A stretch of DNA of 64,000 nt. Origin: Candidatus Halobonum tyrrellensis G22. GTDB lineage: Archaea > Halobacteriota > Halobacteria > Halobacteriales > Haloferacaceae. The notes beneath the pieces were generated by a model that was given only the letters and a program-made list of their open reading frames with translations, was not told the DNA's origin and ran no database searches. The stretch lies in contig NZ_ASGZ01000057.1 of the NCBI RefSeq assembly GCF_000495475.1, positions 1-64,000 on the forward strand, written 5' to 3'. Positions 53,699 through 61,128 of the stretch are shown here, piece after piece; the first letter of the stretch is position 1, and each line of letters begins with the position of its first letter. The translations under genes were made by a program, and so were the position numbers.

Positions 53699-55093
53699 GT
53701 GCGACACGCAGCCGCAGCCGTCGCGGCGGCGCTCCTGTTCGTCCTCGCGGGCTGTGCCGCCCCCGCGGCCCAGCCGTCGCTCCGCGACGGGTGGCAGTGG
53801 CCCGAGGACCCGGCGACCGACCGGATCGGTTTCGAGGACGGCGTCTGGTACAACGAGAGCATCGACGTCGACCAGTCGGACGGGCTGACCGCGCGCGAGC
53901 GTCGGCTGTTCGTCGCGCGGACGATGGCGCGCGTCGAGCGGATACGCGGCCTGGAGTTCGACCGGCGGGTGCCCGTGGAGGTGATCGGCCGCGAGGAGTA
54001 CCGCACCCGTTCGGTGTTCACCGGCGGGCGGTCGGGCGCGTACCACGCCTGGCACAACCAGGTGTGGGAGGCCGCCCTCGTGGTCGGCGAGGGGGAGAAC
54101 GTGAGCGGCGCGTTCGACGCGCTCTACGGCGGGTCGGTCGCGGGCTACTACACGCCCGCGAACGACCGGATCGTGGTGGTCTCCGATTCGGCGCGGCCGT
54201 CGATGGACCGCGGGACGCTCGCGCACGAACTCGTCCACGCGCTTCAAGACCAGCGGTTCGGGATCGCCGGCGCGGGGTCGCGCGACGCCGCCCTCGCACA
54301 CGACGGGCTGACCGAGGGCGACGCGCGCTACGTCGAGACGCTGTACGAACAGCGCTGTGAGGCGAACTGGTCGTGTATCGCGACGCCCGCGTCGGCCGAT
54401 GCGGACAACTCGAACGGCTCCGACGGCTCGACCGCTTCGGTCGACCGGGGGCTGTTCACGTACATCTACCAGCCGTACGCCGACGGGCCGGGGTTCGTCC
54501 ACCGTCTGCGCGAGCGCGGCGGGTGGGCAGCGGTGAACGAGGCGTACGCCGACCCCCCCGCGAGCACCGAACAGACGATCCACCCCGAGCGCTACCCGGA
54601 GGAGGGGGTGGCGGCGGTGTCGGTCGCCGACCGCTCGGCCGCGGGCTGGTCGCGGTTCGACCTGCCGCGGACCACCGAGCGGCTGGGCGAGACCGGCGTG
54701 TACGCCATGTTCCGGGCGCAGGCGACGATAAACCGGTCGCACCTCCGGACTGACGACGTCGCCTACTCGCCGTACAACTACTCCCACCCGCTGTCGACCG
54801 GGTGGGCGGGCGACCGACTCGTCCCCTACCGCAGCGGGACGGGCGAGTCGGCCGAGTACGGCTACGTCTGGGCGCTCCGGTGGGACACCGCGGCCGACGC
54901 GACCGAGTTCGCCGACGGCTACCGCGCGACGCTCCGGTCGCTCGGCGCCGAGCGGGTGCGCGCGGGCGTGTTCGAGGTGCCCGACGGGCCGTTCGCCGAC
55001 GCGTTCCGAGTGGAGCGGCGCGGGCGGACCGTGGTGATCACGAACGCGCCGACAGCGGGCCAACTCGACGCGGTCCACGCGCCGGCGTCGTAG
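53699..55093 (+). CDS. Hvo_1808-like lipoprotein protease
   Basis: This 464-residue paralogue of the preceding gene has a lipoprotein signal (LLFVLAGCAAP, lipidated Cys near residue 20) in place of the C-terminal anchor. It keeps WYNESIDVDQSDGL, HELVHALQDQRF at about 178, DGLTEGDARYVETLYEQRC, and ends in FADAFRVERRGRTVVITNAP without the Thr-rich stalk. The start is the GTG at 53699, ~28 nt after ACGCTTTTCC. Tandem duplication followed by a switch of anchoring seems likely. Proteolytic activity is inferred from the motif only. Confidence 0.82.
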   Translation: MRHAAAAVAAALLFVLAGCAAPAAQPSLRDGWQWPEDPATDRIGFEDGVWYNESIDVDQSDGLTARERRLFVARTMARVERIRGLEFDRRVPVEVIGREEYRTRSVFTGGRSGAYHAWHNQVWEAALVVGEGENVSGAFDALYGGSVAGYYTPANDRIVVVSDSARPSMDRGTLAHELVHALQDQRFGIAGAGSRDAALAHDGLTEGDARYVETLYEQRCEANWSCIATPASADADNSNGSDGSTASVDRGLFTYIYQPYADGPGFVHRLRERGGWAAVNEAYADPPASTEQTIHPERYPEEGVAAVSVADRSAAGWSRFDLPRTTERLGETGVYAMFRAQATINRSHLRTDDVAYSPYNYSHPLSTGWAGDRLVPYRSGTGESAEYGYVWALRWDTAADATEFADGYRATLRSLGAERVRAGVFEVPDGPFADAFRVERRGRTVVITNAPTAGQLDAVHAPAS

Positions 55094-55174
55094 CGGACGC
55101 GGGGACGCCCGACGGAACCGACCGACGACCGCCGCGACCGGCGGGTTTACCGGCCGGCACGCCGACCCGCGGGT

Positions 55175-56272
55175 ATGGACGAGCGCGTACGGGAGCACGC
55201 GGCGGTGCTCGTGGGGTGGAGCGCACGGGTCGAGGCGGGCGACGACGTGGTCGTGAGCGTCGGCGAGGGCGCACACGACCTCGGGGTGGCGGTCGCGGCC
55301 GAACTCGGCGCGGTCGGCGCGAACGTCGTCACGACGTACGACTCCGCGGAGATGGACCGGGCGTACCTCCGCGCGCACGACGGCGAGTTCGCGACGCCGG
55401 AGCACGAACTCGCGCTGTACGAGACCGCCGACGCGGTGTTGCGCCTCGGGGGGTCGCGCAACACGGCCGCCACCGCGGACGTACCCGACGGGACCCGGCG
55501 GGCGGCGCGGCGTGTGGGCGAGGCGGTCCGCGAGGCGCGGATGGACACCGACTGGGTGAGCACGGTCCACCCGACGCGGGCGGCCGCCCAACGGGCGGGG
55601 ATGTCCTACGAGGCGTACCGCGAGTTCGTCTACGACGCCGTCCTCCGCGACTGGGAGTCGCTGGCCGACGAGATGGCGCGGGTGAAGGAGGCGTTCGACG
55701 GGGGGAGCGAGGTCCGGATCGAGACGGAGCGCACCGACCTGACGATGTCCATCGAGGGGCGCACCGCGGTCAACTCCGCGGCGTCGGTCGCGTACGACTC
55801 GCACAACCTGCCGTCGGGCGAGGTGTTCACCGCGCCCGCCGACCCCGAGGGCGAGGTGTACTTCGACGTGCCGATGACCATCGACGCCCGGCGCGTCGAG
55901 GGCGTCAGCCTCACCTTCGAGGGCGGCGAGGTGGTCGACTTCGCGGCCGACCGGGGCGAGGAGGCCGTCGCGTCGGTGCTCGACACCGACGCGGGTGCGC
56001 GCCGACTCGGCGAACTCGGGGTCGGGATGAACCGCGGCATCGACCGATTCACCGACTCGGTCCTGTTCGACGAGAAGATGGGCGGGACGGTCCACCTCGC
56101 GCTCGGCCGGGCGTACGACGCCTGCCTGCCCGACGGCGAGGCGGGCAACGACTCGGCGGTCCACGTCGACATGATCGCCGACGTGTCGGACGGCGGTCGA
56201 CTGCTCGTCGACGGCGAGACCCTCCAACGGGACGGCGTCTTCCGGTGGGAGGACGAGTTCGAGGGGGCGTGA
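55175..56272 (+). CDS. M29 family aminopeptidase
   Basis: This 365-residue zinc/cobalt metallo-aminopeptidase of the thermophilic M29 family has the family signatures NLPSGEVFTAPADPEGEVYF, LGVGMNRGIDRFTDSVLFDE and KMGGTVHLALGRAY. Their His/Glu/Asp residues are the known metal ligands. It is complete and cytosolic (no signal peptide), with role in peptide turnover. It is co-directional with its neighbours but spaced by 80-90 bp. Confidence 0.92.
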   Translation: MDERVREHAAVLVGWSARVEAGDDVVVSVGEGAHDLGVAVAAELGAVGANVVTTYDSAEMDRAYLRAHDGEFATPEHELALYETADAVLRLGGSRNTAATADVPDGTRRAARRVGEAVREARMDTDWVSTVHPTRAAAQRAGMSYEAYREFVYDAVLRDWESLADEMARVKEAFDGGSEVRIETERTDLTMSIEGRTAVNSAASVAYDSHNLPSGEVFTAPADPEGEVYFDVPMTIDARRVEGVSLTFEGGEVVDFAADRGEEAVASVLDTDAGARRLGELGVGMNRGIDRFTDSVLFDEKMGGTVHLALGRAYDACLPDGEAGNDSAVHVDMIADVSDGGRLLVDGETLQRDGVFRWEDEFEGA

Positions 56273-56361
56273 CGGCGCGACTCGCGACTCACACGCTCCC
56301 GTCGGGGCCGGCGAGCGCCCGAACCGCAACGGCTACGGGCCGCCTCACCGACCCGGCGGGT

Positions 56362-57306
56362 ATGAGCATGCAACTCGGCGTGGTCGGTCTCGGCCGGATG
56401 GGGCGGATCGTGGTCGACCGGGTGCTGGCGGCGGGTCACGACGTGGTGGCGTACGACCTCGACCCCGAGGCGACCGCCGCGGCCGTCGAGAGCGGCGCGA
56501 TGGCCGCCGACTCCATCGGCGACGTCTGCGACCGCCTCGACGACGAGGTCGGCGAATCCGCCGACGGCGACGACGCCGCCGACGCCGAGGGCAAGCGGAT
56601 CTGGATGATGGTGCCCGCGGGCGACGCGGTGGACACGACGCTGTCGAGGCTCGAACCCCACCTCACCGACCGGGACGTGGTGGTCGACGGCGGCAACTCC
56701 CACTTCTCCGACTCGGTCCGGCGCGCGGAGTCGTGCCCGGCGGCGTACCTCGACTGCGGCACCTCGGGCGGCCCCGCGGGCGCGGACCTCGGCTTCTCGC
56801 TGATGGTGGGCGGCCCCGAGTGGGCGTACGAGGCGATGACGCCCGTCTTCGACGCGGTGGCGACCGGACCCGAGGGTCACGACCGGATGGGACCGGCGGG
56901 GTCGGGTCACTACGTGAAGATGGTCCACAACGGCGTGGAGTACGCGCTGATGCAGGCGTACGGGGAGGGGTTCGAACTCCTCCACCGCGGCGAGTACGAC
57001 CTCGACCTGGAGTCGGTCGCGCGGACGTGGAACAACGGCGCCGTCATCCGGTCGTGGCTGCTCGAACTCTGTGAGGAGGCGTTCCGCGAGGAGGGTACCG
57101 ACCTCGGCGACGTGGCCGACCGGGTCGAGGGCGGGTCGACCGGGACGTGGACGGTACAGGAGGCGCTCGAACAGGAGGTGCCGATGCCGCTGGTGTACCA
57201 GGCGCTCGCCGAGCGGTTCGGCTCGCGCGACGACCGGTTCGCCCGGCGGCTGGCGAACCGCCTGCGCTACGGGTTCGGCCGCCACGAGGTTCAGCGGACG
57301 GAGTAG
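56362..57306 (+). CDS. gnd: 6-phosphogluconate dehydrogenase (short GndA/YqeC type)
   Basis: This 314-residue enzyme decarboxylates 6-phosphogluconate to ribulose 5-phosphate. The Rossmann motif GVVGLGRMGRIVV, VVDGGNSHFSDS, the substrate segment YLDCGTSGGPAGAD and the catalytic Lys region GSGHYVKMVHNGVEYALMQA are present. It is the short form (about 300 residues) used by haloarchaea and some bacteria. An acidic insert lies at about 55-78 (ESADGDDAADAEG). The ATG at 56362 is used; 56368 is equally possible. An Azf-like dehydrogenase lies 2.7 kb away. Confidence 0.92.
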   Translation: MSMQLGVVGLGRMGRIVVDRVLAAGHDVVAYDLDPEATAAAVESGAMAADSIGDVCDRLDDEVGESADGDDAADAEGKRIWMMVPAGDAVDTTLSRLEPHLTDRDVVVDGGNSHFSDSVRRAESCPAAYLDCGTSGGPAGADLGFSLMVGGPEWAYEAMTPVFDAVATGPEGHDRMGPAGSGHYVKMVHNGVEYALMQAYGEGFELLHRGEYDLDLESVARTWNNGAVIRSWLLELCEEAFREEGTDLGDVADRVEGGSTGTWTVQEALEQEVPMPLVYQALAERFGSRDDRFARRLANRLRYGFGRHEVQRTE

Positions 57307-57353
57307 CCGCCGCGGGACGACAGTGCTTTCGGGACGGTGAGCCACACCCCGGT

Positions 57354-57914
57354 GTGGCTTCCAGTTCGATACCGCGGCTCCTCGGCGTCGCCTGCTGTTG
57401 TCTGATCGTCGGCGTCGCGGCGGGTCCGGTCGTCGCGCCCGCCGCGACCGCTCTCCCGGGCGTCACCGACCGGACCGGCGCTACCGACCTCCGGGTCGTC
57501 GAGTTCGAGGTGTTGGCCGCCGGCTGTGCCTCGAACCTCGACACCGGCGGGGTCGGCGGAATGTACGAAACCGAGGGGTTCGTTCCGACGCGAACCGCGA
57601 ACGCGACCCTCTCGGCGTGGGTCGAGCGGACGTCCCCGGAGGGGGCTGACCTCAGCACCTTCCGCGTCCACGTCGACGTCGAGAGCGACGGCCCGACGAA
57701 CGGGACGTGTCGAACCGGCGTCCGCTACCGACTCGCGGTCGAACCGAGCGGCGGGGCCAGGGGTGGTCTCGGTCTCGACGCGTACGGAACGCGCGTCGTC
57801 TGGGTCGTCGACGGCGACCAGTGGCACTGTTCGTCGAGTTACACCGGCCGTATCGACGGCGACTGTTCGTCGCTCGGAGCCCCGCAGGATCCCGCGGCCG
57901 CTTCGACGGCGTGA
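57354..57914 (+). CDS. Exported protein, unknown
   Basis: The 186 residues begin with a signal peptide (SIPRLLGVACCCLIVGVAAG) and an exterior domain containing Cys pairs (AAGCASNLDTGG, NGTCRTGVRYR, WHCSSSYTGRIDGDCSS) that could form disulfides. Sequons NATL and NGTC are present. The GTG at 57354 starts 48 bp after gnd. No domain is recognised. It may be an extracellular beta-sandwich. Confidence 0.72.
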   Translation: MASSSIPRLLGVACCCLIVGVAAGPVVAPAATALPGVTDRTGATDLRVVEFEVLAAGCASNLDTGGVGGMYETEGFVPTRTANATLSAWVERTSPEGADLSTFRVHVDVESDGPTNGTCRTGVRYRLAVEPSGGARGGLGLDAYGTRVVWVVDGDQWHCSSSYTGRIDGDCSSLGAPQDPAAASTA

Positions 57915-58004
57915 CCGCCATCCGGTCCCCCGGTCGGCGGTCGCCCGCCCTCGGTCGCCGGGGGAATCACAACCCTTGTTATCCCCCACTTCGTAGCCGG
58001 CTTC

Positions 58005-58589
58005 ATGGTAGACCCGGTGGCAGTCGTGTTCGGGGCCGGCCTCGCGCTGGGGTTCGCCGCCCTGCACTTCGCCCGCGGGACCGGCTGGGAGCCGACCGCG
58101 GACGTCTCGAACGAGGTGCTCGAGCGGCGGGCCTCGACGGTGCCCGAGACGGACTTCCCCGAACCCGGTAACCGCGCGATCGGCGGCGGCGCCGCCGCGG
58201 GCGCGGTCCCGAGCGGCGAGGAGGGCGAACTCGAAGAGGGCGAGGAGGGCGGCGACGGCGGGTCGTCGAGTCCCGCGGACATCCCCGAAGACGAGGTGGA
58301 GTACTTCGAGGTGGAGTTCGCCAAACAGGGCGAGACGGTCGAACTCGCCAACAACGAGCCGATCCTCGACCAGGGCGAAGACGAGGGCTGGGACCTCCCG
58401 TACGCCTGCCGGCAGGGCCAGTGCGTCTCGTGTGCCGGTCAGATCACCTCCGGCGGCAACGCCGAGGACTACGTCGTCCACGACAACCAGCAGATGCTCG
58501 ACGAGACCGAACTCGACGACGGCTACACGCTGACCTGCGTCGCGTACCCGAAGGCCGACTTCTCGATCGAGACCGGCGAGGCGCCCTGA
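58005..58589 (+). CDS. [2Fe-2S] ferredoxin, membrane-anchored
   Basis: In 194 residues, an N-terminal hydrophobic helix (about 3-20, VAVVFGAGLALGFAALHFA) precedes a disordered acidic linker and a plant-type ferredoxin domain (about 95-190). The cluster ligands are YACRQGQCVSCAG (three Cys) and TLTCVAYP (fourth Cys), and the halophilic insertion HDNQQMLDETELDDGY is present. It is probably an electron carrier tethered to the membrane, a paralogue of the soluble halophilic ferredoxin. CTTGTTATCC at 57974-57983 is a TATA candidate. Confidence 0.92.
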   Translation: MVDPVAVVFGAGLALGFAALHFARGTGWEPTADVSNEVLERRASTVPETDFPEPGNRAIGGGAAAGAVPSGEEGELEEGEEGGDGGSSSPADIPEDEVEYFEVEFAKQGETVELANNEPILDQGEDEGWDLPYACRQGQCVSCAGQITSGGNAEDYVVHDNQQMLDETELDDGYTLTCVAYPKADFSIETGEAP

Positions 58590-58724
58590 CGCGGTTCGCT
58601 TCGCTCCCGCTCCCCCGGTTCCTTCTCGACCATTCGTCGCCGCTCGATGTGACCTCCGAGCCGCCGGACTGTCGCTCCCCGCTCCCGTAGCGGTCGGTCG
58701 CGAGGGGCAGGTGAGTTTTCCGAA

Positions 58725-58733
58725 GGCTTAACC
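58725..58733 (+). promoter_or_regulatory. TATA box of tRNA-Arg
   Basis: GGCTTAACC lies about 28-30 nt before the 5' end of the tRNA at 58759, the usual archaeal TATA spacing. Confidence 0.6.
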
Positions 58734-58758
58734 CGGGAGGTGTGATACGTGGACGTGA

Positions 58759-58831
58759 GGGCGGCTAGTTCAGCGGACAGAACGTTTGGTTCCGGACCAA
58801 AAGGTCGGGGGTTCAAATCCCTCGCCGCCCG
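58759..58831 (+). tRNA. tRNA-Arg (anticodon CCG)
   Basis: A cloverleaf can be drawn: acceptor GGGCGGC (58759-58765) pairs with GCCGCCC (58824-58830), with discriminator G at 58831. The D-arm is GTTC...GAAC. The anticodon stem TTTGG/CCAAA carries loop TTCCGGA (58790-58796), giving anticodon CCG at 58792-58794. The T-arm loop is TTCAAAT. No intron is needed. It decodes CGG, a frequent codon in this G+C-rich genome. Its last 22 nt are repeated downstream. Confidence 0.94.
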
Positions 58832-58876
58832 TGTTCCGTGTCGCGAACGGAGTGAGCGACCGAAGCCGTTCTGCAA

Positions 58877-58887
58877 GAGGGATTTGA
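58877..58887 (-). repeat. Inverted copy of part of the tRNA-Arg T-arm
   Basis: GAGGGATTTGA is the reverse complement of TCAAATCCCTC, which occurs in the tRNA (58813-58823) and in its downstream repeat. It is short, but its position between the two direct copies makes chance less likely. Confidence 0.5.
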
Positions 58888-58927
58888 GGTAGGGAGTGGA
58901 GCGAGCGCCAGCGAGCGGAACGACCGT

Positions 58928-58949
58928 GGTTCAAATCCCTCGCCGCCCG
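58928..58949 (+). repeat. Perfect 22-nt copy of the tRNA-Arg 3' end (att-like)
   Basis: These 22 bases equal 58810-58831, the T-loop through the discriminator base, at a distance of 118 bp. No rest of a tRNA precedes the copy. This is the standard layout of an attachment-site repeat left by an integrated element, or of a 3'-end duplication. Confidence 0.85.
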
Positions 58950-59060
58950 GTTTTCGCGAACTCTCGCGCGACAAGCGGAGCGACGAGCGCCGCGAGCAAG
59001 CAGACTCGCGCGGGCGTTGAACGACGGAACGAGCGAGCGCCGGCGGGCGACGTTCGGGTC

Positions 59061-59081
59061 GTTCGAATCCCTCGCTGGCCG
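59061..59081 (+). repeat. Degenerate third copy of the tRNA-Arg 3' end
   Basis: GTTCGAATCCCTCGCTGGCCG matches the tRNA 3' end at 18 of 21 positions. It directly abuts the stop codon (59082-59084) of the low-G+C gene, marking the left boundary of that islet. Confidence 0.7.
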
Positions 59082-59726
59082 TTACCTCTTGTTTCGATGC
59101 GGTGGAAGTAGACCGTCATCGGTGAGAAGTCGTCGAACTGTGTCGCCATCAAATATCAGTACCCCGTAGTTGGCCAGACACTCAACCCGGTCGAGTTCGT
59201 CCACCGAAGACGTAGTGAATAGTATCGTAAATGTTGGATCTATCTCAAACGCCTGTAATGAGGTAGCAATATCTGTCTGAAGGTTGGACCACTTCAGTTG
59301 GGCCACGGAGCTATTTCGTTTCTGTATCCTTACATACGCAGTGAATTCATCCGATTTGATCTGATACTCATTCGGAGGAATCATATTATGAAGAGGTGTT
59401 ATATCGTCGAGGTCATCATCTGCATAAATGGACTTAGATAGGTACTCTGCGAATAAATCCTCAGAAAGACTATTCAACTCCTTTTCGGACCACTCCGTCT
59501 CCGAGAGTGGGGGGAGTGATTCAGCCTGCGCTCGGACGGTCGCTACTGCCTGGTCAACCGAAACATTCGGCTCTTCCTCCTTTCCAGATAGTTGTTCCTT
59601 GTTGCTGGCTGTCTCCGATGCATCAAAGACGCTGGCACGAACAGAGGTCAGCGTGGTTATCGCGAGCTGTCTCACCGCTTCCTTTGCGAGAAATTTGCCG
59701 CCAGCCACCACAACTCCGCTCAGCAC
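59082..59726 (-). CDS. Unknown protein of the low-G+C islet
   Basis: This 214-residue protein starts at a GTG (59726) that overlaps the TAG of the upstream gene by one base. An N-terminal amphipathic/hydrophobic stretch (VVVAGGKFLAKEAVRQLAIT) is followed by a Ser/Glu-rich linker. A C-terminal alpha/beta part (FTAYVRIQKRNSSVAQLKWS, TFTILFTTSSVDELDRVECL, YGVLIFDGDTVRRLL) faintly recalls restriction-endonuclease-like or Mrr-type folds. That resemblance is too weak to call. Its codon use is unlike its neighbours. With the 73-residue partner it could be a toxin-antitoxin-like or defence pair, which is speculation. Confidence 0.7.
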   Translation of the reverse strand: MLSGVVVAGGKFLAKEAVRQLAITTLTSVRASVFDASETASNKEQLSGKEEEPNVSVDQAVATVRAQAESLPPLSETEWSEKELNSLSEDLFAEYLSKSIYADDDLDDITPLHNMIPPNEYQIKSDEFTAYVRIQKRNSSVAQLKWSNLQTDIATSLQAFEIDPTFTILFTTSSVDELDRVECLANYGVLIFDGDTVRRLLTDDGLLPPHRNKR

Positions 59727-59947
59727 TACTCTTCCTCCTTCCCGATCCGGGTGTTGATGAACTCTTTTACCCCCTCTTCAATGCGCGGCTGAACTACTTT
59801 GATTGTCTCTCTGACTACTTCGCGCCCGGCCTCCTTCCCGGCTTTCTTCGCTTCGTCCTTCACTTCGCTTCCTATATCCTTCCCCACCTCAACAGCGATC
59901 CCCGAGACTTGTTCGCCGATCTCTTGGGCGATTTCTCGCTTGGCCAT
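59726..59947 (-). CDS. Small amphipathic helical protein of the islet
   Basis: This 73-residue, Lys/Glu-rich, almost Pro-free protein (MAKREIAQEIGEQVSGIAVE...KEFINTRIGKEEE) is predicted to be one or two long amphipathic helices with repeating patterns such as KDEAKKAGKEAGREV. It is reminiscent of LEA-like or coiled-coil proteins. It is the first gene of a two-gene operon and overlaps the start of the next by one base. The ATG at 59947 lies ~30 nt after the TATA-like ATTATTTAC. No family is recognised. Confidence 0.7.
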   Translation of the reverse strand: MAKREIAQEIGEQVSGIAVEVGKDIGSEVKDEAKKAGKEAGREVVRETIKVVQPRIEEGVKEFINTRIGKEEE

Positions 59948-59972
59948 ATGAGCGTAGATAGATATTAGATGG

Positions 59973-59982
59973 TAAATAATAC
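59973..59982 (-). promoter_or_regulatory. TATA box of the islet operon
   Basis: On the minus strand TATTATTTAC is centred about 30 nt before the ATG at 59947, inside the AT-rich segment 59941-60012. It matches a haloarchaeal promoter, so the acquired genes are probably transcribed. Confidence 0.55.
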
Positions 59983-60042
59983 CACTCTCCCCGATATCAC
60001 ATATGGTAGCTTAAGAGTTTGAGGGCCGACGAGCGAGGTTCT

Positions 60043-60897
60043 TCACTCCGGCGGCCCGTCCCACTCCTCGCCGTCGTCTTCGGGTTCGTAGCCGATGGTC
60101 TCGCGGGCGTGGTCGGCGTCGTCGAGCCACCGTCGGCTGTTACCGCTCAGCCCGTAGAAGTGGTCCCACTCGACCGACTCGTCGCGGAGACAGCGGTCGA
60201 CCAGATGCGCGAGGTCGCGCCGGGACTGCCAGAGCGCCTTCATCCGCGCGACCTGCTCGTCGTACTCGTCGCTCCCCCGTTCCCAGTCGCCCCGATCGAC
60301 GCCGCGTTCGGCGTCGCCGTACGGGTGGTCGTACTCGGGGTCGCGGACCGCGCCGATCCGGAGCCCGTAAAAGCACACGCCGTGCGCCTCCGCCGCGAGG
60401 CGGCCGAGGTCCTCGCCGTACGCCTTCGTCACGCCGTACAGCGAGTCGGGGCGGTGGGGTTCGTCGTGGCCCGCGAGCACCTCGCCGTCGTGATAGCAGT
60501 CGGGTTCGTTCCGCACCTCGACCATGCCGACCGCGTGGTTCGAGGAGGCCCAGAGGACGCTGTCGAGTCCGGCGTCGACCGCCGCCTCGTAGACGTTGGA
60601 GATCCCTTCGAGGTTGTCGGCGAACGGTTCCGACCAGCCGACGTCGCGCGCCCCCGACCCGCCCATCCCGGGCACCCGCGCGAGGTGGACCACGGCGTCC
60701 TGTCCCTCGAAGTGGGGTCGGATCTCGTCGTACTCGCGGACGTCCGCGACGACCGTCTCGGCTCCGGCCGGCGGGTCGTCGAGTTCCTCCACGTCGAGCA
60801 GCGTGAACTCGTACGGCGAGTCGTCGCCCGCGAGGTGGTCGGTGACGGCGGTGCCGACGGGACCCGCCGGGCCGGTGACGAGCACGTTGGTGTCCAT
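60043..60897 (-). CDS. NAD-dependent epimerase/dehydratase, Azf/uronate-dehydrogenase-like
   Basis: This 284-residue extended short-chain dehydrogenase has NVLVTGPAGPVGTAVTDHL (nucleotide motif), AVVHLARVPGMGG, LWASSNHAVGMVEV and the catalytic Tyr-x3-Lys SLYGVTKAYGEDLG. The C-terminal VYGISDN-like stretch is FYGLSGNSRRWLDD. Haloarchaeal relatives include the glucose-6-phosphate dehydrogenase Azf and uronate dehydrogenases. The nearby 6-phosphogluconate dehydrogenase makes an Azf-like role attractive, but paralogues are common. The ATG at 60897 is chosen over a long Arg/His-rich leader. Confidence 0.85.
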   Translation of the reverse strand: MDTNVLVTGPAGPVGTAVTDHLAGDDSPYEFTLLDVEELDDPPAGAETVVADVREYDEIRPHFEGQDAVVHLARVPGMGGSGARDVGWSEPFADNLEGISNVYEAAVDAGLDSVLWASSNHAVGMVEVRNEPDCYHDGEVLAGHDEPHRPDSLYGVTKAYGEDLGRLAAEAHGVCFYGLRIGAVRDPEYDHPYGDAERGVDRGDWERGSDEYDEQVARMKALWQSRRDLAHLVDRCLRDESVEWDHFYGLSGNSRRWLDDADHARETIGYEPEDDGEEWDGPPE

Positions 60898-61097
60898 ACT
60901 CCCTCGGGGACGTTCGACACCGTAGTTCTGGTGCCCGTTCGGACCGCCGTGGAAGTGACGCCGTCCGTCGTCCCCGTCGCCGACCGCGTCCGGCGGACGC
61001 ATCCGAACGGTAGGACTCATCTAGTTGGTACGTTAACGATGCACAGGTAAGCGTCGACCCGGCCGACTGCCCGCGGTGCGGAGGAACAGTCTAGCTA

Positions 61098-61105
61098 GTT
61101 AATAC
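61098..61105 (+). promoter_or_regulatory. TATA box of the NosD/CARDB surface protein
   Basis: GTTAATAC lies about 27 nt before the ATG at 61129. A second AT-rich patch, TACGTTAACG, occurs at about 61029 and may belong to a distinct promoter. Confidence 0.55.
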
Positions 61106-61128
61106 GACGAGTTCCCGTCGACTACGAC

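Larger units (their letters stand above)
59061..60010. mobile_element. Low-G+C two-gene islet at tRNA-Arg
   Basis: Between the third tRNA-end copy and about 60.01 kb, base composition drops sharply: two 60-base lines I counted (59281 and 59341) have 29 and 22 G+C, against roughly 40 or more in typical lines elsewhere. Codon use is AT-rich and the two genes have no recognisable core function. Together with the att-like repeats this suggests acquired DNA. No integrase, transposase or right-hand repeat is visible, so it is a remnant or passenger, not a complete element. Confidence 0.5.

Noticed and set aside
53222-56329. A 1035-codon minus-strand open frame opposite the Hvo_1808-like and M29 genes
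   Set aside because: The sense strand carries three well-supported genes. The antisense product is Arg/Val/His-rich, as is typical of the reverse of G+C-rich codons.
58928-58949. A second tRNA gene downstream of tRNA-Arg
   Set aside because: Only the T-loop to the 3' end is present; there is no acceptor 5' strand, D-arm or anticodon arm upstream.
59061-60010. A complete provirus or integrative plasmid at tRNA-Arg
   Set aside because: There is no integrase, replication or structural gene, and no att copy on the right side; about 0.95 kb is too short.
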